Assembly: GCA_004557455.1 (NCBI GenBank)
Contig: SFDX01000031.1
Location: 1-60,947, forward strand
Direction of reading: 5' to 3'
Length of the DNA stretch: 60,947 nt
Origin: Akkermansia muciniphila
GTDB lineage: Bacteria > Verrucomicrobiota > Verrucomicrobiia > Verrucomicrobiales > Akkermansiaceae
A program made the translations under genes and the position numbers. Every line of letters starts with the position of its first letter. Within the stretch, counting starts at the first letter, position 1. The notes beneath the pieces were generated by a model. The model did not search any database and was not told the DNA's origin. It was given only the letters and a program-made list of their open reading frames with translations. Of this stretch, positions 1-7,721 are shown piece by piece.

Positions 1-183
1 TTGTAGTCGGCCAATCTCAAAGCACCATTTCTGTCATCCGCCAAATTTTTCCTGTATCCCGGCTACTCCACCCATTTGCCCCTTATGGGACGGCAATGTA
101 TTAATATTATATTTAGTTTGCGAACATTACCGCGAGGCAACCTCCAACTGGCTGCTATTACTCTTAGTGCCGAACGCGAGTTC
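1..183 (-). other. transcribed left edge, gene not recognised
   Basis: This stretch lies downstream, on the minus strand, of a perfect consensus promoter at 184-212. No structural RNA or protein family is recognised. A possible TTG start at 54 has AGGA a few bases before it and opens a frame beginning LADDRNGALRLADY that leaves the window, so a partial gene may start here. A 66-codon minus-strand frame at 63-263 overlaps the promoter and is unlikely to be real. Confidence 0.3.
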
Positions 184-212
184 ATTATATCATACTTTTT
201 CACACTTGTCAA
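184..212 (-). promoter_or_regulatory. perfect sigma-70 promoter
   Basis: On the minus strand TTGACA (207-212) and TATAAT (184-189) are separated by exactly 17 bases, so transcription should start near 177 and run toward the left edge. The surroundings are AT-rich. Such a perfect promoter usually serves a strongly expressed gene or stable RNA, which lies mostly outside the window. Confidence 0.7.
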
Positions 213-551
213 CAAAAATTTATGATTTTTTTGAAAATAATGCAAAAAAAGAAGATTTTTCACTGATTCCTTAACTAAATGGTATTATGTATTAAAGGGA
301 AGAAGAGTATCATTACTCTGGCAATGAATGATTGTCGTCAACGGCATACACTACTTTCGGATGCTTGAATAGTTTGGACACCGTTGTCGGATCCCGACTT
401 CTTTTTCCATATGCGCAACAACCCGTTCTTTCAGTTTGTTGGCCGCTCGTGCGGGGGCACCCCGGGTGGGGTCTGTCTTCAGGTTGCACAAACTCAGCAC
501 CTCCTTTCTATTCGTGCACTTTCCTTTCTCGTGGATTCCGCACTCTCCCAA
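213..551. other. intergenic, no gene recognised
   Basis: AT-rich to about 330, then moderate GC. Short overlapping frames exist on both strands but none resembles a known protein. The segment 430-551 directly follows the 3' end of the group II intron and would be its 3' exon on the minus strand. Confidence 0.4.
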
Positions 552-1240
552 ATCGAGTAGGAGGGGCTTTGCCCCCTCTCTCTCTCCACCGTACGTGTTA
601 TTTATGGCATACGGTGGCTTTCGGCGTGTGATTACTTCCGGAACTATGTTCCTGCCGCAACTCTTTATCTCTCCTCGCCGGACACCCTGACACCCCTCCG
701 CACCGTTACATAGATTCAGACTTGCACCGCTTTCCTTCCCGCGATCGAGGCTTCGTACATTTCGGAACTTCTTGATTCTGCTGCTATAGGTTCTGAGATT
801 TGAGTGGTCGCCCACGCCGGATTCAGCCCTTTCCACCGGGGTTGTTTGGTGGTACTATGGCTTCTGCTGACTCCCTACAGACGGTGTACTCCGCAGCGCC
901 TTCACGCTTAAGTAGGGTCTCACCAAATATGTATATGCAACTTTCACTCCGCGCCGCTAACATCTACCTTACGGATTCCTGATGATGTATCGGACTTCGA
1001 CACATAATGCTGTCTTATCCATCCGTCCGGCCTCTTATGTGGTTCCTATTCGTGCGGTCGGGGTTTCCCCACGGGCTGTTACCTTCCCGCAGCTGTTCTT
1101 CAGGTTTGGGTTTCTGCATCATCACGGTACCTTGTGGTCTTTCACCACAGTTCGCATATCTCGTCAGTCGTACAGCGGCATCTCTGTTTCCTCCTCCGAT
1201 GCGGAGGAACATTGATCTAACTTCTTCAAGAGACGTATGT
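552..1240 (-). mobile_element. group II intron RNA lacking its ORF
   Basis: Read on the minus strand, 584-619 folds like group II domain V: an 8-bp stem CCACCGTA/TACGGTGG, a two-base CG bulge and a short upper stem with an A-rich loop. A domain VI-like hairpin (GAGGGG, GCAAA, CCCCTC) follows and ends CTACTCGAT at 552, a typical bacterial intron 3' end. Upstream there are intron-like blocks, including the AGTCAGCAGAAGCCATAGTAC segment normally found just before the maturase gene. No reverse transcriptase frame is present, so the element is ORF-less or ORF-deleted and could move only with help in trans. The 5' end is a guess, near a GTGGGGCG motif around 1240-1265. Confidence 0.6.
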
Positions 1241-1268
1241 CCAGGGGATGAATCGCCCCACCACTGTT

Positions 1269-1752
1269 GTGTGTGACAGCCACGCCGGTATCCCCGGGGC
1301 AGTCGACAAGACGTTCACAGGCGTGCCTTGACAGCGCTGTCAGTTCCGCTTTAAAAAGGTGCGCAGAGCTATGTTACCAGCAAACAGTTCAAAAGTTTCG
1401 TCGCAGGAGAGATCCGTGCTATTCTCAATTCCGCCAATCGTCAAGCGACCAAGGAGAGAACCGCGATGGCGGCCTCCCTCTTCCAAGCTCGAGGTGAATA
1501 GCGAGCGATGCCTCACCATCATTGATTGCCCGGTGGAGGTGCAGCGGCACATCAGGACCTCCAATATTATAGAGTGCGTCAACAGCCAACTCAAGAAGCG
1601 CACAAAAATCATTCCGGGCTTCCCCTTCCGAAGACTCTCTGCTAACATTGCTGACGGTCCGACTCATGGTTCCCTCCGATGAATGGGAAGGTAACTCCGG
1701 CAGGGCCTACATATTTCCGGAGAAGCTCGAAATCCATAACCGAAGCGTTTAA
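1269..1752 (+). pseudogene. IS256-family transposase remnant
   Basis: Pieces of an IS256 (Mutator-type) transposase C-terminal half can be read in order across several frames. They are a VCDSHAG-like segment at 1269, a QRCQFRF block at about 1332 (the family WQRCxxHF signature, with its Trp codon changed to TGA), a VAGEIRAILNSANRQ block near 1405, an IRTSNIIECVNSQLKKRTK block near 1550 (family RTTNxIERxNxxxKRRT), and a SDEWEGNSGRAY tail ending at 1752. The in-frame stop plus at least two frameshifts show it is dead. The 5' part is missing, probably replaced when the neighbouring intron or other elements arrived. Confidence 0.75.
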
Positions 1753-1877
1753 GGCAGCAGCGCCTCAGCCGACCCCCGATATAGCTGCGTAACCCACTGA
1801 AACACAGGTTTAGCAAAAAGTTTTTTCTAATGGCAGAGATTTTCCAGGAAAAAGGCTTGTGTCACCCTATTTTACGC

Positions 1878-1906
1878 TTGACAGATGGGGAAAGAAGGTG
1901 CAGAAT
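1878..1906 (+). promoter_or_regulatory. promoter of ankyrin gene
   Basis: TTGACA (1878-1883), a 17-base spacer and CAGAAT (1901-1906). The -10 box ends only seven bases before the ATG at 1914, which supports that start over the upstream in-frame ATG at 1830 and predicts a nearly leaderless mRNA. Confidence 0.6.
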
Positions 1907-1913
1907 AAAAGAG

Positions 1914-3077
1914 ATGATACGATTACTTCTACCAAGCATGATGTTGGCACTCCCCGTAATGCCGGTGGCGGGCGGAGAGACGGAGCCGGGGATGACGGCG
2001 ACGGCGCAGGAGGTGACGGGGCTGTATGAGGCGGCGAAGTGCGGGGATGCCGCGCGCTGTGAACAGTTGCTCCGCGACGGTGCGGTGGCGGATGCGCCGG
2101 GCGAGTACGGTTGGACGCCGCTGATGCGGGCGGCTTGGGAGGGGCACACCGAGGCAGTGCGCGTGCTGCTGCAACACGGGGCCAAGGTGAGCGCGCAGGA
2201 TGCGGAAGGCTTCACCCCGCTGGCGGCAGCGGTGTCGCGCGGACGCACGGAGGCGGCGAGGCTGCTCATCGAGGCCGGGGCCGATGTTCGGGAGAAAAAT
2301 CGGCAGGGTACCACACTGCTGCTGCGCGCAGGAGCCTACGAGGACCTCGGGCTCGTGCAGATGTTGGTTGAGCAAGGTGCCGATGTGAACGCTGTTTCGG
2401 AGCATGTGGGCAGCGTGCTTCACACAGCGGGCAGAAGCGGGAACAAGGAGGCGATACATTACCTGATACAGAAGGGCGCAGGCGCCGAGAGAACGGAAGG
2501 CCAGTTGTATGTCTGCGTGGCTAACAACATGCTTGAGGATGCAGAGGTCCTTCTGAGCCGCATCGGAACAGAGACGGCGGCGGGTTACCACGGCGGCGCG
2601 CTCCTGAACGCCGCCCTCGATAACAGGAATAACGCCATGATGAGAGTTCTGCTGAAAGGAGGGATTCTGCCGAACACTGCGGAAGATCGCACCCCCCTCA
2701 TGCGGGCGGCGGAAATCGGTGACACGGATGCCATCCGTATTCTCTTGGAATATAAGGCAAGCGTGCATGCGCAGGACCATGCGGGGTTGACTCCCCTTCA
2801 CTACGCTGCCGGGAAAAGGCAAAACGAAGCCATGCTGCTCCTGATCCGCGCGGGTGCCCCGGTCAATATCACCTCAAACCGAGGGGAAACTGCCCTGGGC
2901 GCCGCCGTCTGCACCGATAACCGCGAGGGAGTGATCATGCTGTTAGCCGCCGGGGCCGATCCCGCTGCCGATACCGGCGGAATGCCCCTGAGAGATCTCA
3001 TCATCCGAAACAAAAGCATCAGCCCGGAGGTGCGAAACCTCGTCTTAAAATTCACAGAGAACAAAACAAACGAATAA
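1914..3077 (+). CDS. exported ankyrin-repeat protein
   Basis: The 387-residue product begins with a signal peptide (MIRLLLPSMMLALPVMPVAGG), so it is exported. The rest is a solenoid of ankyrin repeats of about 33 residues, several with the consensus G-x-TPLMRAA-x-x-G and LLL-x-x-GA. Such proteins bind other proteins; the partner here is unknown. An in-frame ATG at 1830 would add 28 residues that do not look like an export signal, and the promoter at 1878-1906 lies inside that extension, so 1914 was chosen. The next exported gene starts five bases after the stop, so the two are probably co-transcribed. A second ankyrin gene (45845-47113) has no signal peptide. Confidence 0.85.
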   Translation: MIRLLLPSMMLALPVMPVAGGETEPGMTATAQEVTGLYEAAKCGDAARCEQLLRDGAVADAPGEYGWTPLMRAAWEGHTEAVRVLLQHGAKVSAQDAEGFTPLAAAVSRGRTEAARLLIEAGADVREKNRQGTTLLLRAGAYEDLGLVQMLVEQGADVNAVSEHVGSVLHTAGRSGNKEAIHYLIQKGAGAERTEGQLYVCVANNMLEDAEVLLSRIGTETAAGYHGGALLNAALDNRNNAMMRVLLKGGILPNTAEDRTPLMRAAEIGDTDAIRILLEYKASVHAQDHAGLTPLHYAAGKRQNEAMLLLIRAGAPVNITSNRGETALGAAVCTDNREGVIMLLAAGADPAADTGGMPLRDLIIRNKSISPEVRNLVLKFTENKTNE

Positions 3078-3082
3078 CTGAC

Positions 3083-3634
3083 ATGAAACGCACTTTCCTC
3101 CTTATCGCCGTACTCCTCACCGCATCCTCGCTTGCATGGGCCGAGCGGACCGTGGTTCCGGGGGATTTGACCAAACGCACCGACGTGCACGCCAAGCACC
3201 GCTCCGAGCTTATCATGTCCCTGCGAGCCTACTACGAGGCTCTGCGAGACGAGAAGAGCAACCGCATTCGCTGCGAGTTATTCGGTCTGCCATACTGCGA
3301 CCCCGCAGCCGCGCGAAAACAGGCCTTTGAAGCCCTGCGGCAGCATCCCGACCAAGTGAACGACGTGATCCGGGAGGGCGAAACCTGGGAAACACCGCTT
3401 TTGTTAGCTTTTGGCTGCGGCGATTACGAGCTGGCCGAAGCCCTGTTGGATGCCGGTGCCCTGCCCTGTGCCCCGAACGGCGACCTGCGGCAGCGCATTG
3501 TCGAGAGCCTGCGTCAGGAATTCCTCCGTGAGCCGTCCCCGGAACTGATGCAGCTCTTCGACACAGCAGCACGGCGGCAGAACCACCTCGACAACGCCCT
3601 CAAAGCCCGGGCTTGGGAGACCAAGAGACTGTAA
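3083..3634 (+). CDS. small exported protein, ankyrin-like C-terminus
   Basis: The 183-residue product has a clear signal peptide (MKRTFLLIAVLLTASSLAWA) ending in an AxA-type cleavage site. A stretch near residues 110-130 (TPLLLAFGCGDYELAEALLDAGALP) looks like one or two ankyrin repeats, so it may belong with the upstream ankyrin protein, from which it is only five bases away. Apart from that repeat-like segment no family is recognised. It is the last gene before a terminator at 3657-3700. Confidence 0.75.
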   Translation: MKRTFLLIAVLLTASSLAWAERTVVPGDLTKRTDVHAKHRSELIMSLRAYYEALRDEKSNRIRCELFGLPYCDPAAARKQAFEALRQHPDQVNDVIREGETWETPLLLAFGCGDYELAEALLDAGALPCAPNGDLRQRIVESLRQEFLREPSPELMQLFDTAARRQNHLDNALKARAWETKRL

Positions 3635-3656
3635 TCTCAACCCAAACTCGGCTGAC

Positions 3657-3700
3657 CGGCACGCACTCGGTATCTACCGGGATGCGTGCCGCTCTCTTTT
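3657..3700 (+). terminator. rho-independent terminator
   Basis: CGGCACGCA (3657-3665) pairs with TGCGTGCCG (3683-3691), followed by CTCTCTTTT. It sits 23 bases after the stop of the small exported gene and ends the ankyrin operon. Confidence 0.75.
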
Positions 3701-3836
3701 GGAAGCAAATGTGCGATTTCCATCATAGCAGTGCAGCCGTATTGTTATGGGAAGCCGAGCCAACGAGATACCGCCTATTTTTGTAACCGATCTCTTGGAA
3801 ATGCCCCTACTCGATTCAGGCCTAAACTGAGCAGGA

Positions 3837-4784
3837 TCAAAGCCCGAGTTCCGCGCGGAAATAGGCAATGGTGCGGCGCAGGCCCTCCTGCAGCGGGACG
3901 GTGGGGGCCCAGCCGAGCTCCCGACCCGCAAGGCTGATGTCCGGCCGGCGCTGGGTGGGGTCATCTGCCGGCAGGGGGCGGTACACCAAACGGGAGGGGC
4001 TGTCGATCTGCTCCAGCACCAGCTCGGCCAAGCGGCGAATGGTAAACTCCCCGGGATTGCCGAGGTTGACGGGGCCGGTGAAGCCGTGCTCGTTATTCAT
4101 CATGCGCAACATCCCCTCCAACAGGTCGTCAATGTACTGGAAAGAGCGCGTCTGCGAACCATCGCCGTACAGGGTGATATCCTCCCCGCGCAGGGCTTGG
4201 CAGATGAAATTGGAAACGACACGCCCGTCCTGCGGGTTCATCAGCGGGCCGTAGGTATTGAAGATGCGGATCACCCGAATATCCACGCCCTCGTGGCGGT
4301 GATAGTCGAACATAAGGCTCTCCGCGCAGCGCTTGCCTTCGTCGTAACAGGCACGGATGCCGATGGGATTCACGTTACCCCGATAGGTCTCCCGCTGGGG
4401 ATGCTCGAGCGGCTCGCCGTACACCTCGGAGGTGGAGGCCTGAAGGATGCGCGCGCCGGTTCGCTTGGCCAGCTCCAGCATGTTCAGAATACCGAGCACA
4501 CAGGTTTTCGTGGTGAAGATCGAGCGTTTTCCCTGATAAAAGGGCGGCGATGCCGGGCAGGCCAGGTTGTAGATTTGGTCCGGTTTCTCCGGGCATTCCC
4601 AAGGCTCCGCCACATCCTGCTCCACCAAACAGAAATGCGGATTCCCCAACAGCGGAGACACATTCTTCACGGAACCCGTGTAGTTATTATCCAAACAGAT
4701 GACACGATTGCCCTCCGCCACCAGGCGATGGCACAGGTTGGCACCCACAAAACCGGTCCCGCCGGTCACGAGAATAGTCTTCAT
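3837..4784 (-). CDS. uxs: UDP-glucuronate decarboxylase
   Basis: An extended short-chain dehydrogenase/reductase of 315 residues that should convert UDP-glucuronate to UDP-xylose with bound NAD for surface polysaccharide synthesis. The NAD motif TGGTGFVGAN is at the N-terminus, and the catalytic SEVYG serine region and the YDEGK (YxxxK) pair are present. R-x-F-N-TYGP and the RSFQYIDDLLEG segment match the UXS/epimerase family. The start is the ATG at 4784, directly before MKTILVTGG; a longer frame upstream runs through the divergent promoter region. Other nucleotide-sugar 4,6-dehydratases or epimerases are possible, but UXS fits best. Confidence 0.85.
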   Translation of the reverse strand: MKTILVTGGTGFVGANLCHRLVAEGNRVICLDNNYTGSVKNVSPLLGNPHFCLVEQDVAEPWECPEKPDQIYNLACPASPPFYQGKRSIFTTKTCVLGILNMLELAKRTGARILQASTSEVYGEPLEHPQRETYRGNVNPIGIRACYDEGKRCAESLMFDYHRHEGVDIRVIRIFNTYGPLMNPQDGRVVSNFICQALRGEDITLYGDGSQTRSFQYIDDLLEGMLRMMNNEHGFTGPVNLGNPGEFTIRRLAELVLEQIDSPSRLVYRPLPADDPTQRRPDISLAGRELGWAPTVPLQEGLRRTIAYFRAELGL

Positions 4785-4798
4785 AAGCTCTGCGCACC

Positions 4799-4827
4799 AG
4801 TATAGCGCGCTCTGCGGCCGTTGGCAA
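4799..4827 (-). promoter_or_regulatory. uxs promoter
   Basis: On the minus strand TTGCCA (4822-4827), a 17-base spacer and TATACT (4799-4804), 14 bases before the uxs ATG. It lies back to back with the terC promoter. Confidence 0.7.
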
Positions 4828-4861
4828 GGGAAATGTGGCCCGTGCAGGGCACAATTCGGGC

Positions 4862-4890
4862 TTGCACGGGCGGCAGGGGTGTGGTATAAT
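4862..4890 (+). promoter_or_regulatory. terC promoter
   Basis: TTGCAC (4862-4867), 17-base spacer, perfect TATAAT (4885-4890). The first ATG follows nine bases later at 4900, so a start there would be leaderless or nearly so. Confidence 0.75.
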
Positions 4891-4899
4891 GCGCCGAAC

Positions 4900-5757
4900 A
4901 TGTTTGCAGACATCATTTCGGCGTTTCAGGAGATAGAAAGCATGCCCGCCTTTCTGAAGGCCAGCGGCATGATCATTCTCGGTTTGATATTGATAGAAGG
5001 CCTTCTCTCCGTTGACAATGCGCTGGGCATTGCGGCCATGGCGGCCAAGCTGCCTAAGCACCAACAAAAAGCAGCTCTGCGCTGGGGGCTGGTGGGGGCC
5101 TACACATTCCGGGGTATTGCCTTGGCCTTGGTAGCTTGGTTGATGCACAACGAGTGGGTCAAGTGGTTCGGGGCGATTTATCTGGTCTACTTGGCCTGCA
5201 CCCACCTGCAACTGCACCCGGCGGAGGAGAAACATAACAACCACCCCGCAGCAGTGGGCGCGCGTTCTTTCTTGGCAACGGTCATGAGCATCGAGCTGAT
5301 GGATTTGTCCCTCTCCTTGGATAACGTGGTGGCGGCAGTAGGCATGGTAAACAATGTTCGCGAGATACCGGAGGGACTGCATCTGGCAGTGGTATGCTTG
5401 GGGGTGTTTATCGGCATCGCGGCATTGCGAGTCGTGGCAGGCTGGTGTATCGGGGTGATCGAGAAACACCCCATTCTCGGCTACACGGCCTTTCTGCTGG
5501 TAGGCTTTGTGGGTTTGGCTCTTTGTACGGAAATGGGCTTGGCAGAAGCGGGGGTAAGCTGGCACATGGGTATTGACCTGAAGTTCGGCTGCATCTCGGG
5601 TATCGTGTTGCTCAGCCTGCTTTACGAGCGATTCGGCGGCCTGCGTACCGTGCTGCACCCGGGGGTATACCTCTTCCGCGTACTCTGCACGGCTTTCGCT
5701 TGGGTGGTTGGATTACCCTTCCGCCCGCTGAAAGCGCTGCTGCACCGCCGGGGCTGA
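4900..5757 (+). CDS. TerC-family integral membrane protein
   Basis: A 285-residue polytopic protein of the TerC/Alx family, implicated in metal (manganese, tellurite) homeostasis at the inner membrane. Both family motifs are visible: an acidic EGLLSVDNALG segment in the first helix and the matching SIELMDLSLSLDNVVAA segment in the second half. About seven to nine hydrophobic helices are seen. Two starts are possible: ATG 4900, nine bases behind the -10 box and in keeping with other genes here, or ATG 4942, which has a rare good Shine-Dalgarno (AGGAGA at 4928-4933) and would give 271 residues. The substrate cannot be told from sequence. Confidence 0.85.
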   Translation: MFADIISAFQEIESMPAFLKASGMIILGLILIEGLLSVDNALGIAAMAAKLPKHQQKAALRWGLVGAYTFRGIALALVAWLMHNEWVKWFGAIYLVYLACTHLQLHPAEEKHNNHPAAVGARSFLATVMSIELMDLSLSLDNVVAAVGMVNNVREIPEGLHLAVVCLGVFIGIAALRVVAGWCIGVIEKHPILGYTAFLLVGFVGLALCTEMGLAEAGVSWHMGIDLKFGCISGIVLLSLLYERFGGLRTVLHPGVYLFRVLCTAFAWVVGLPFRPLKALLHRRG

Positions 5758-5795
5758 GGCTCAGCTCTGCGGGCAGCAGCGCGTGGCTCCGGCCC

Positions 5796-6035
5796 TTACT
5801 CCGGAGGCCGCTCCTGCTCTTCATACTCCGGCGGCAGGTCACGGTTCAGGGATTCCAACGTAAACATCTCCCCTTCCGACGCTTCCTCGGCCTCCCGTTG
5901 CAGCCCTGCCAACTTTGTATCCTCGGTCAGGGCTTTGAACTTTTCCGCGGCCGTAAACTCACCGTTCTCGTCGCGAAAAACCGTTGCAAGCCAGTCGCGT
6001 TTTTCCTCTATGCTCAGGTGTCTGGTTCGTTTCAT
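5796..6035 (-). CDS. small acidic protein in phage remnant
   Basis: A charged 79-residue product (MKRTRHLSIEEKRDWLATVF...) with no hydrophobic segment, overlapping the upstream minus-strand gene by four bases (ATGA), so the two are translationally coupled. Position in the phage-like cluster suggests a phage accessory role, but no family is recognised. Confidence 0.55.
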   Translation of the reverse strand: MKRTRHLSIEEKRDWLATVFRDENGEFTAAEKFKALTEDTKLAGLQREAEEASEGEMFTLESLNRDLPPEYEEQERPPE

Positions 6036-6355
6036 CGCTCGCTTTTGAAACAGTCGGTTAACAGTTTATAAACAAAGCGACTGCCCATGGGTTGCAGGGA
6101 GTAGACAGGTGGATCACAGCGCAGGTAGCCTTTCTCCACCAGGTGCCGCAACACCACCAGACAGTTGCCGCCGTTCATCCGCGTGCGGTTGCGCACGGCG
6201 GTGCGGGTAGTTGCACCCGACGCCACACATAACAGAACACCCAGGGCAACGGGTGACAGCGGCCCCCGCATCCACAGCAGACTCAGGCGGCCGGCAAATT
6301 CAACAACGTTCAGCGTTCCGAGGGCAGAACCTTTCTCATTGGGTAACTTATTCAT
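6032..6355 (-). CDS. phage-cluster protein, possible winged-helix
   Basis: A 107-residue product. Its middle (NRTRMNGGNCLVVLRHLVEKGYL) and following short strand look like the recognition helix and wing of a winged-helix DNA-binding domain, which would make it a candidate regulator of the remnant; this is a fold guess only. It starts 9 bases after the tail tubular A-like gene and overlaps the next gene by four bases. Confidence 0.5.
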   Translation of the reverse strand: MNKLPNEKGSALGTLNVVEFAGRLSLLWMRGPLSPVALGVLLCVASGATTRTAVRNRTRMNGGNCLVVLRHLVEKGYLRCDPPVYSLQPMGSRFVYKLLTDCFKSER

Positions 6356-6364
6356 ACGGATACA

Positions 6365-6976
6365 TCACTCCCAATCGTCATTGTGCCCGGACCATGCGCT
6401 GTAGCCACGGAAAACCTCCAAAGGGTGCGCATCATTGGAGTGTGCCTGCAATGCGTTGCTGTGAGCAGCCTGCGGCAGAGCCAAGCGGTGATACTCCTCG
6501 GACAGGGCCTTGCGGGCCGTCGTGCTGCTGGTCAGGGGAATGCAAAGGCGAGAGGCAAGCAGGGTGGCCAAAGCTTCCACAAAGGGCGGGTCCCAGGCGG
6601 CGGGGTCCTCCTCATCCGTGATATACATCACCCGGATCTCGGGAGCGGGGCAATACACACAGCGGCCGCGTAGGGTCCAGGAGGGGCTGTTCACCTGCAA
6701 CACGCGCAGGCAGTCCGTCGGCAGGGGATGCCCCACGGAGTGCAGCCCGTCATCAGCATCTGCGGAGGTGATGCGGCACGTCCTGACGGCGAAGCTCCAG
6801 CGGTGCGCGCAGAGCACCTCGCGCCGGGCGGGGTGGTAGTGCAGGTGGCAGAGGCGGGAGGCCAAGCTGCCGTTGGGGTCGATGTCCCGGATGGGTGGCT
6901 CCCCCAGCTTGCTGAGGGCCAGGTTGCAGACATCGAGGGCAGTAAGCGGACGGATGGATGATGTGGAATAACTCAT
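6365..6976 (-). CDS. podophage tail tubular protein A-like
   Basis: The 203-residue product opens with SIRPLTALDVCNLALSKLGEPPI, the typical beginning of the T7 gp11-type tail tubular (gatekeeper) protein A family. It continues with CHLHYHPARREVLCAHRWSFA, the family's conserved R-x-x-x-L-x-x-x-x-W-x-F-A block. In phages this protein forms a ring joining the portal to the tail nozzle. The start ATG 6976 is the first in front of the conserved region. It is transcribed away from the portal gene, the opposite of normal podophage order. Confidence 0.7.
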   Translation of the reverse strand: MSYSTSSIRPLTALDVCNLALSKLGEPPIRDIDPNGSLASRLCHLHYHPARREVLCAHRWSFAVRTCRITSADADDGLHSVGHPLPTDCLRVLQVNSPSWTLRGRCVYCPAPEIRVMYITDEEDPAAWDPPFVEALATLLASRLCIPLTSSTTARKALSEEYHRLALPQAAHSNALQAHSNDAHPLEVFRGYSAWSGHNDDWE

Positions 6977-7102
6977 ATGTCTCCGTATTGTGCCGGATAC
7001 CCCTGCCCGGGGCAAGCTGCAGAAACCCAGGGCCCGGCTATGGGGATGCCCGCGGTTTTTCCTCTCTTGCGGGGGCTGCGGCACCGGCTTATCATTCCCG
7101 GC

Positions 7103-7717
7103 ATGAAGCACGACGCACGAGTCTATGCCGAGCGGTACTACGCCGGCTCTTACCGCAGTCTGGCGGAGGACATGGCAGCCACGGCGGGTAATCCGCACGG
7201 GGTGACCCTGTTTTCCCCCGCCTTGGTTGCCCTACTGCAGCCATGCCGCAGCACACAGGCCGAGCCTTGGCGGCATTGGGGCCGCCCGACCCCGCCGTCT
7301 CTGGCGGATGCTTGGTACGTACACCTGCTGGTGGGGGATCTGGCGCTTGCCCGGTGCATGGCGGCTCTGCTACCGCCGCACCCGTGGGTCGTCTTTCAAC
7401 GCGGTACACGGGGCCCTGCCCTGCGCCGCTATCCCTGGCAGCGTTTTCTGCTGCCGTCTCATTGCACAACTATTAACCGATCACTCGACATTATGGGCTT
7501 TTTCAGCACCCCGTCCATTGATGTTCCCTCCGCCGCAACCGTGGCAGAGGAGACCATACCCGTAACCACGGAAACAGCCACGGACTCCACCGCCGAGGCC
7601 TACGCTCAGAGCACCGCCAACAAGCGCGGCCTGCTCTCTACCATCCTCAGTAAGCCCCGCGGTGGGCGTCTCTATGCTCCCGCCGCAGATAACAAGAACA
7701 ACACAACCCTGGGCTGA
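7103..7717 (+). CDS. phage protein, two apparent domains
   Basis: A 204-residue frame. The first ~130 residues include a DAWYVHLLVGDLALARCMAALLP segment and a tryptophan-rich stretch reminiscent of short podophage virion-associated proteins. The last ~74 residues, from an internal ATG at 7493 (MGFFSTPSIDVPSAATVA), match the style of a separate small phage protein usually encoded just before the portal gene. No stop separates the parts, so this is either a fusion or an internal-start arrangement. It ends five bases before the portal start. Function unknown. Confidence 0.55.
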   Translation: MKHDARVYAERYYAGSYRSLAEDMAATAGNPHGVTLFSPALVALLQPCRSTQAEPWRHWGRPTPPSLADAWYVHLLVGDLALARCMAALLPPHPWVVFQRGTRGPALRRYPWQRFLLPSHCTTINRSLDIMGFFSTPSIDVPSAATVAEETIPVTTETATDSTAEAYAQSTANKRGLLSTILSKPRGGRLYAPAADNKNNTTLG

Positions 7718-7721
7718 ACGC

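Noticed and set aside
1..183. tmRNA or rRNA leader at the left edge
   Set aside because: Despite the strong promoter, no tRNA-like ends, boxA or 16S start can be seen in the visible part.
1929..2822. Long minus-strand frame inside the ankyrin gene
   Set aside because: It is a composition-driven shadow of a high-GC gene; the plus-strand product has a signal peptide and clear ankyrin repeats. The same reasoning removes the long antisense frames in yidC, feoB, purL and the his genes.
4699..4899. Upstream extension of terC
   Set aside because: The extended frame runs through both divergent promoters and the uxs coding region and adds no membrane sequence.
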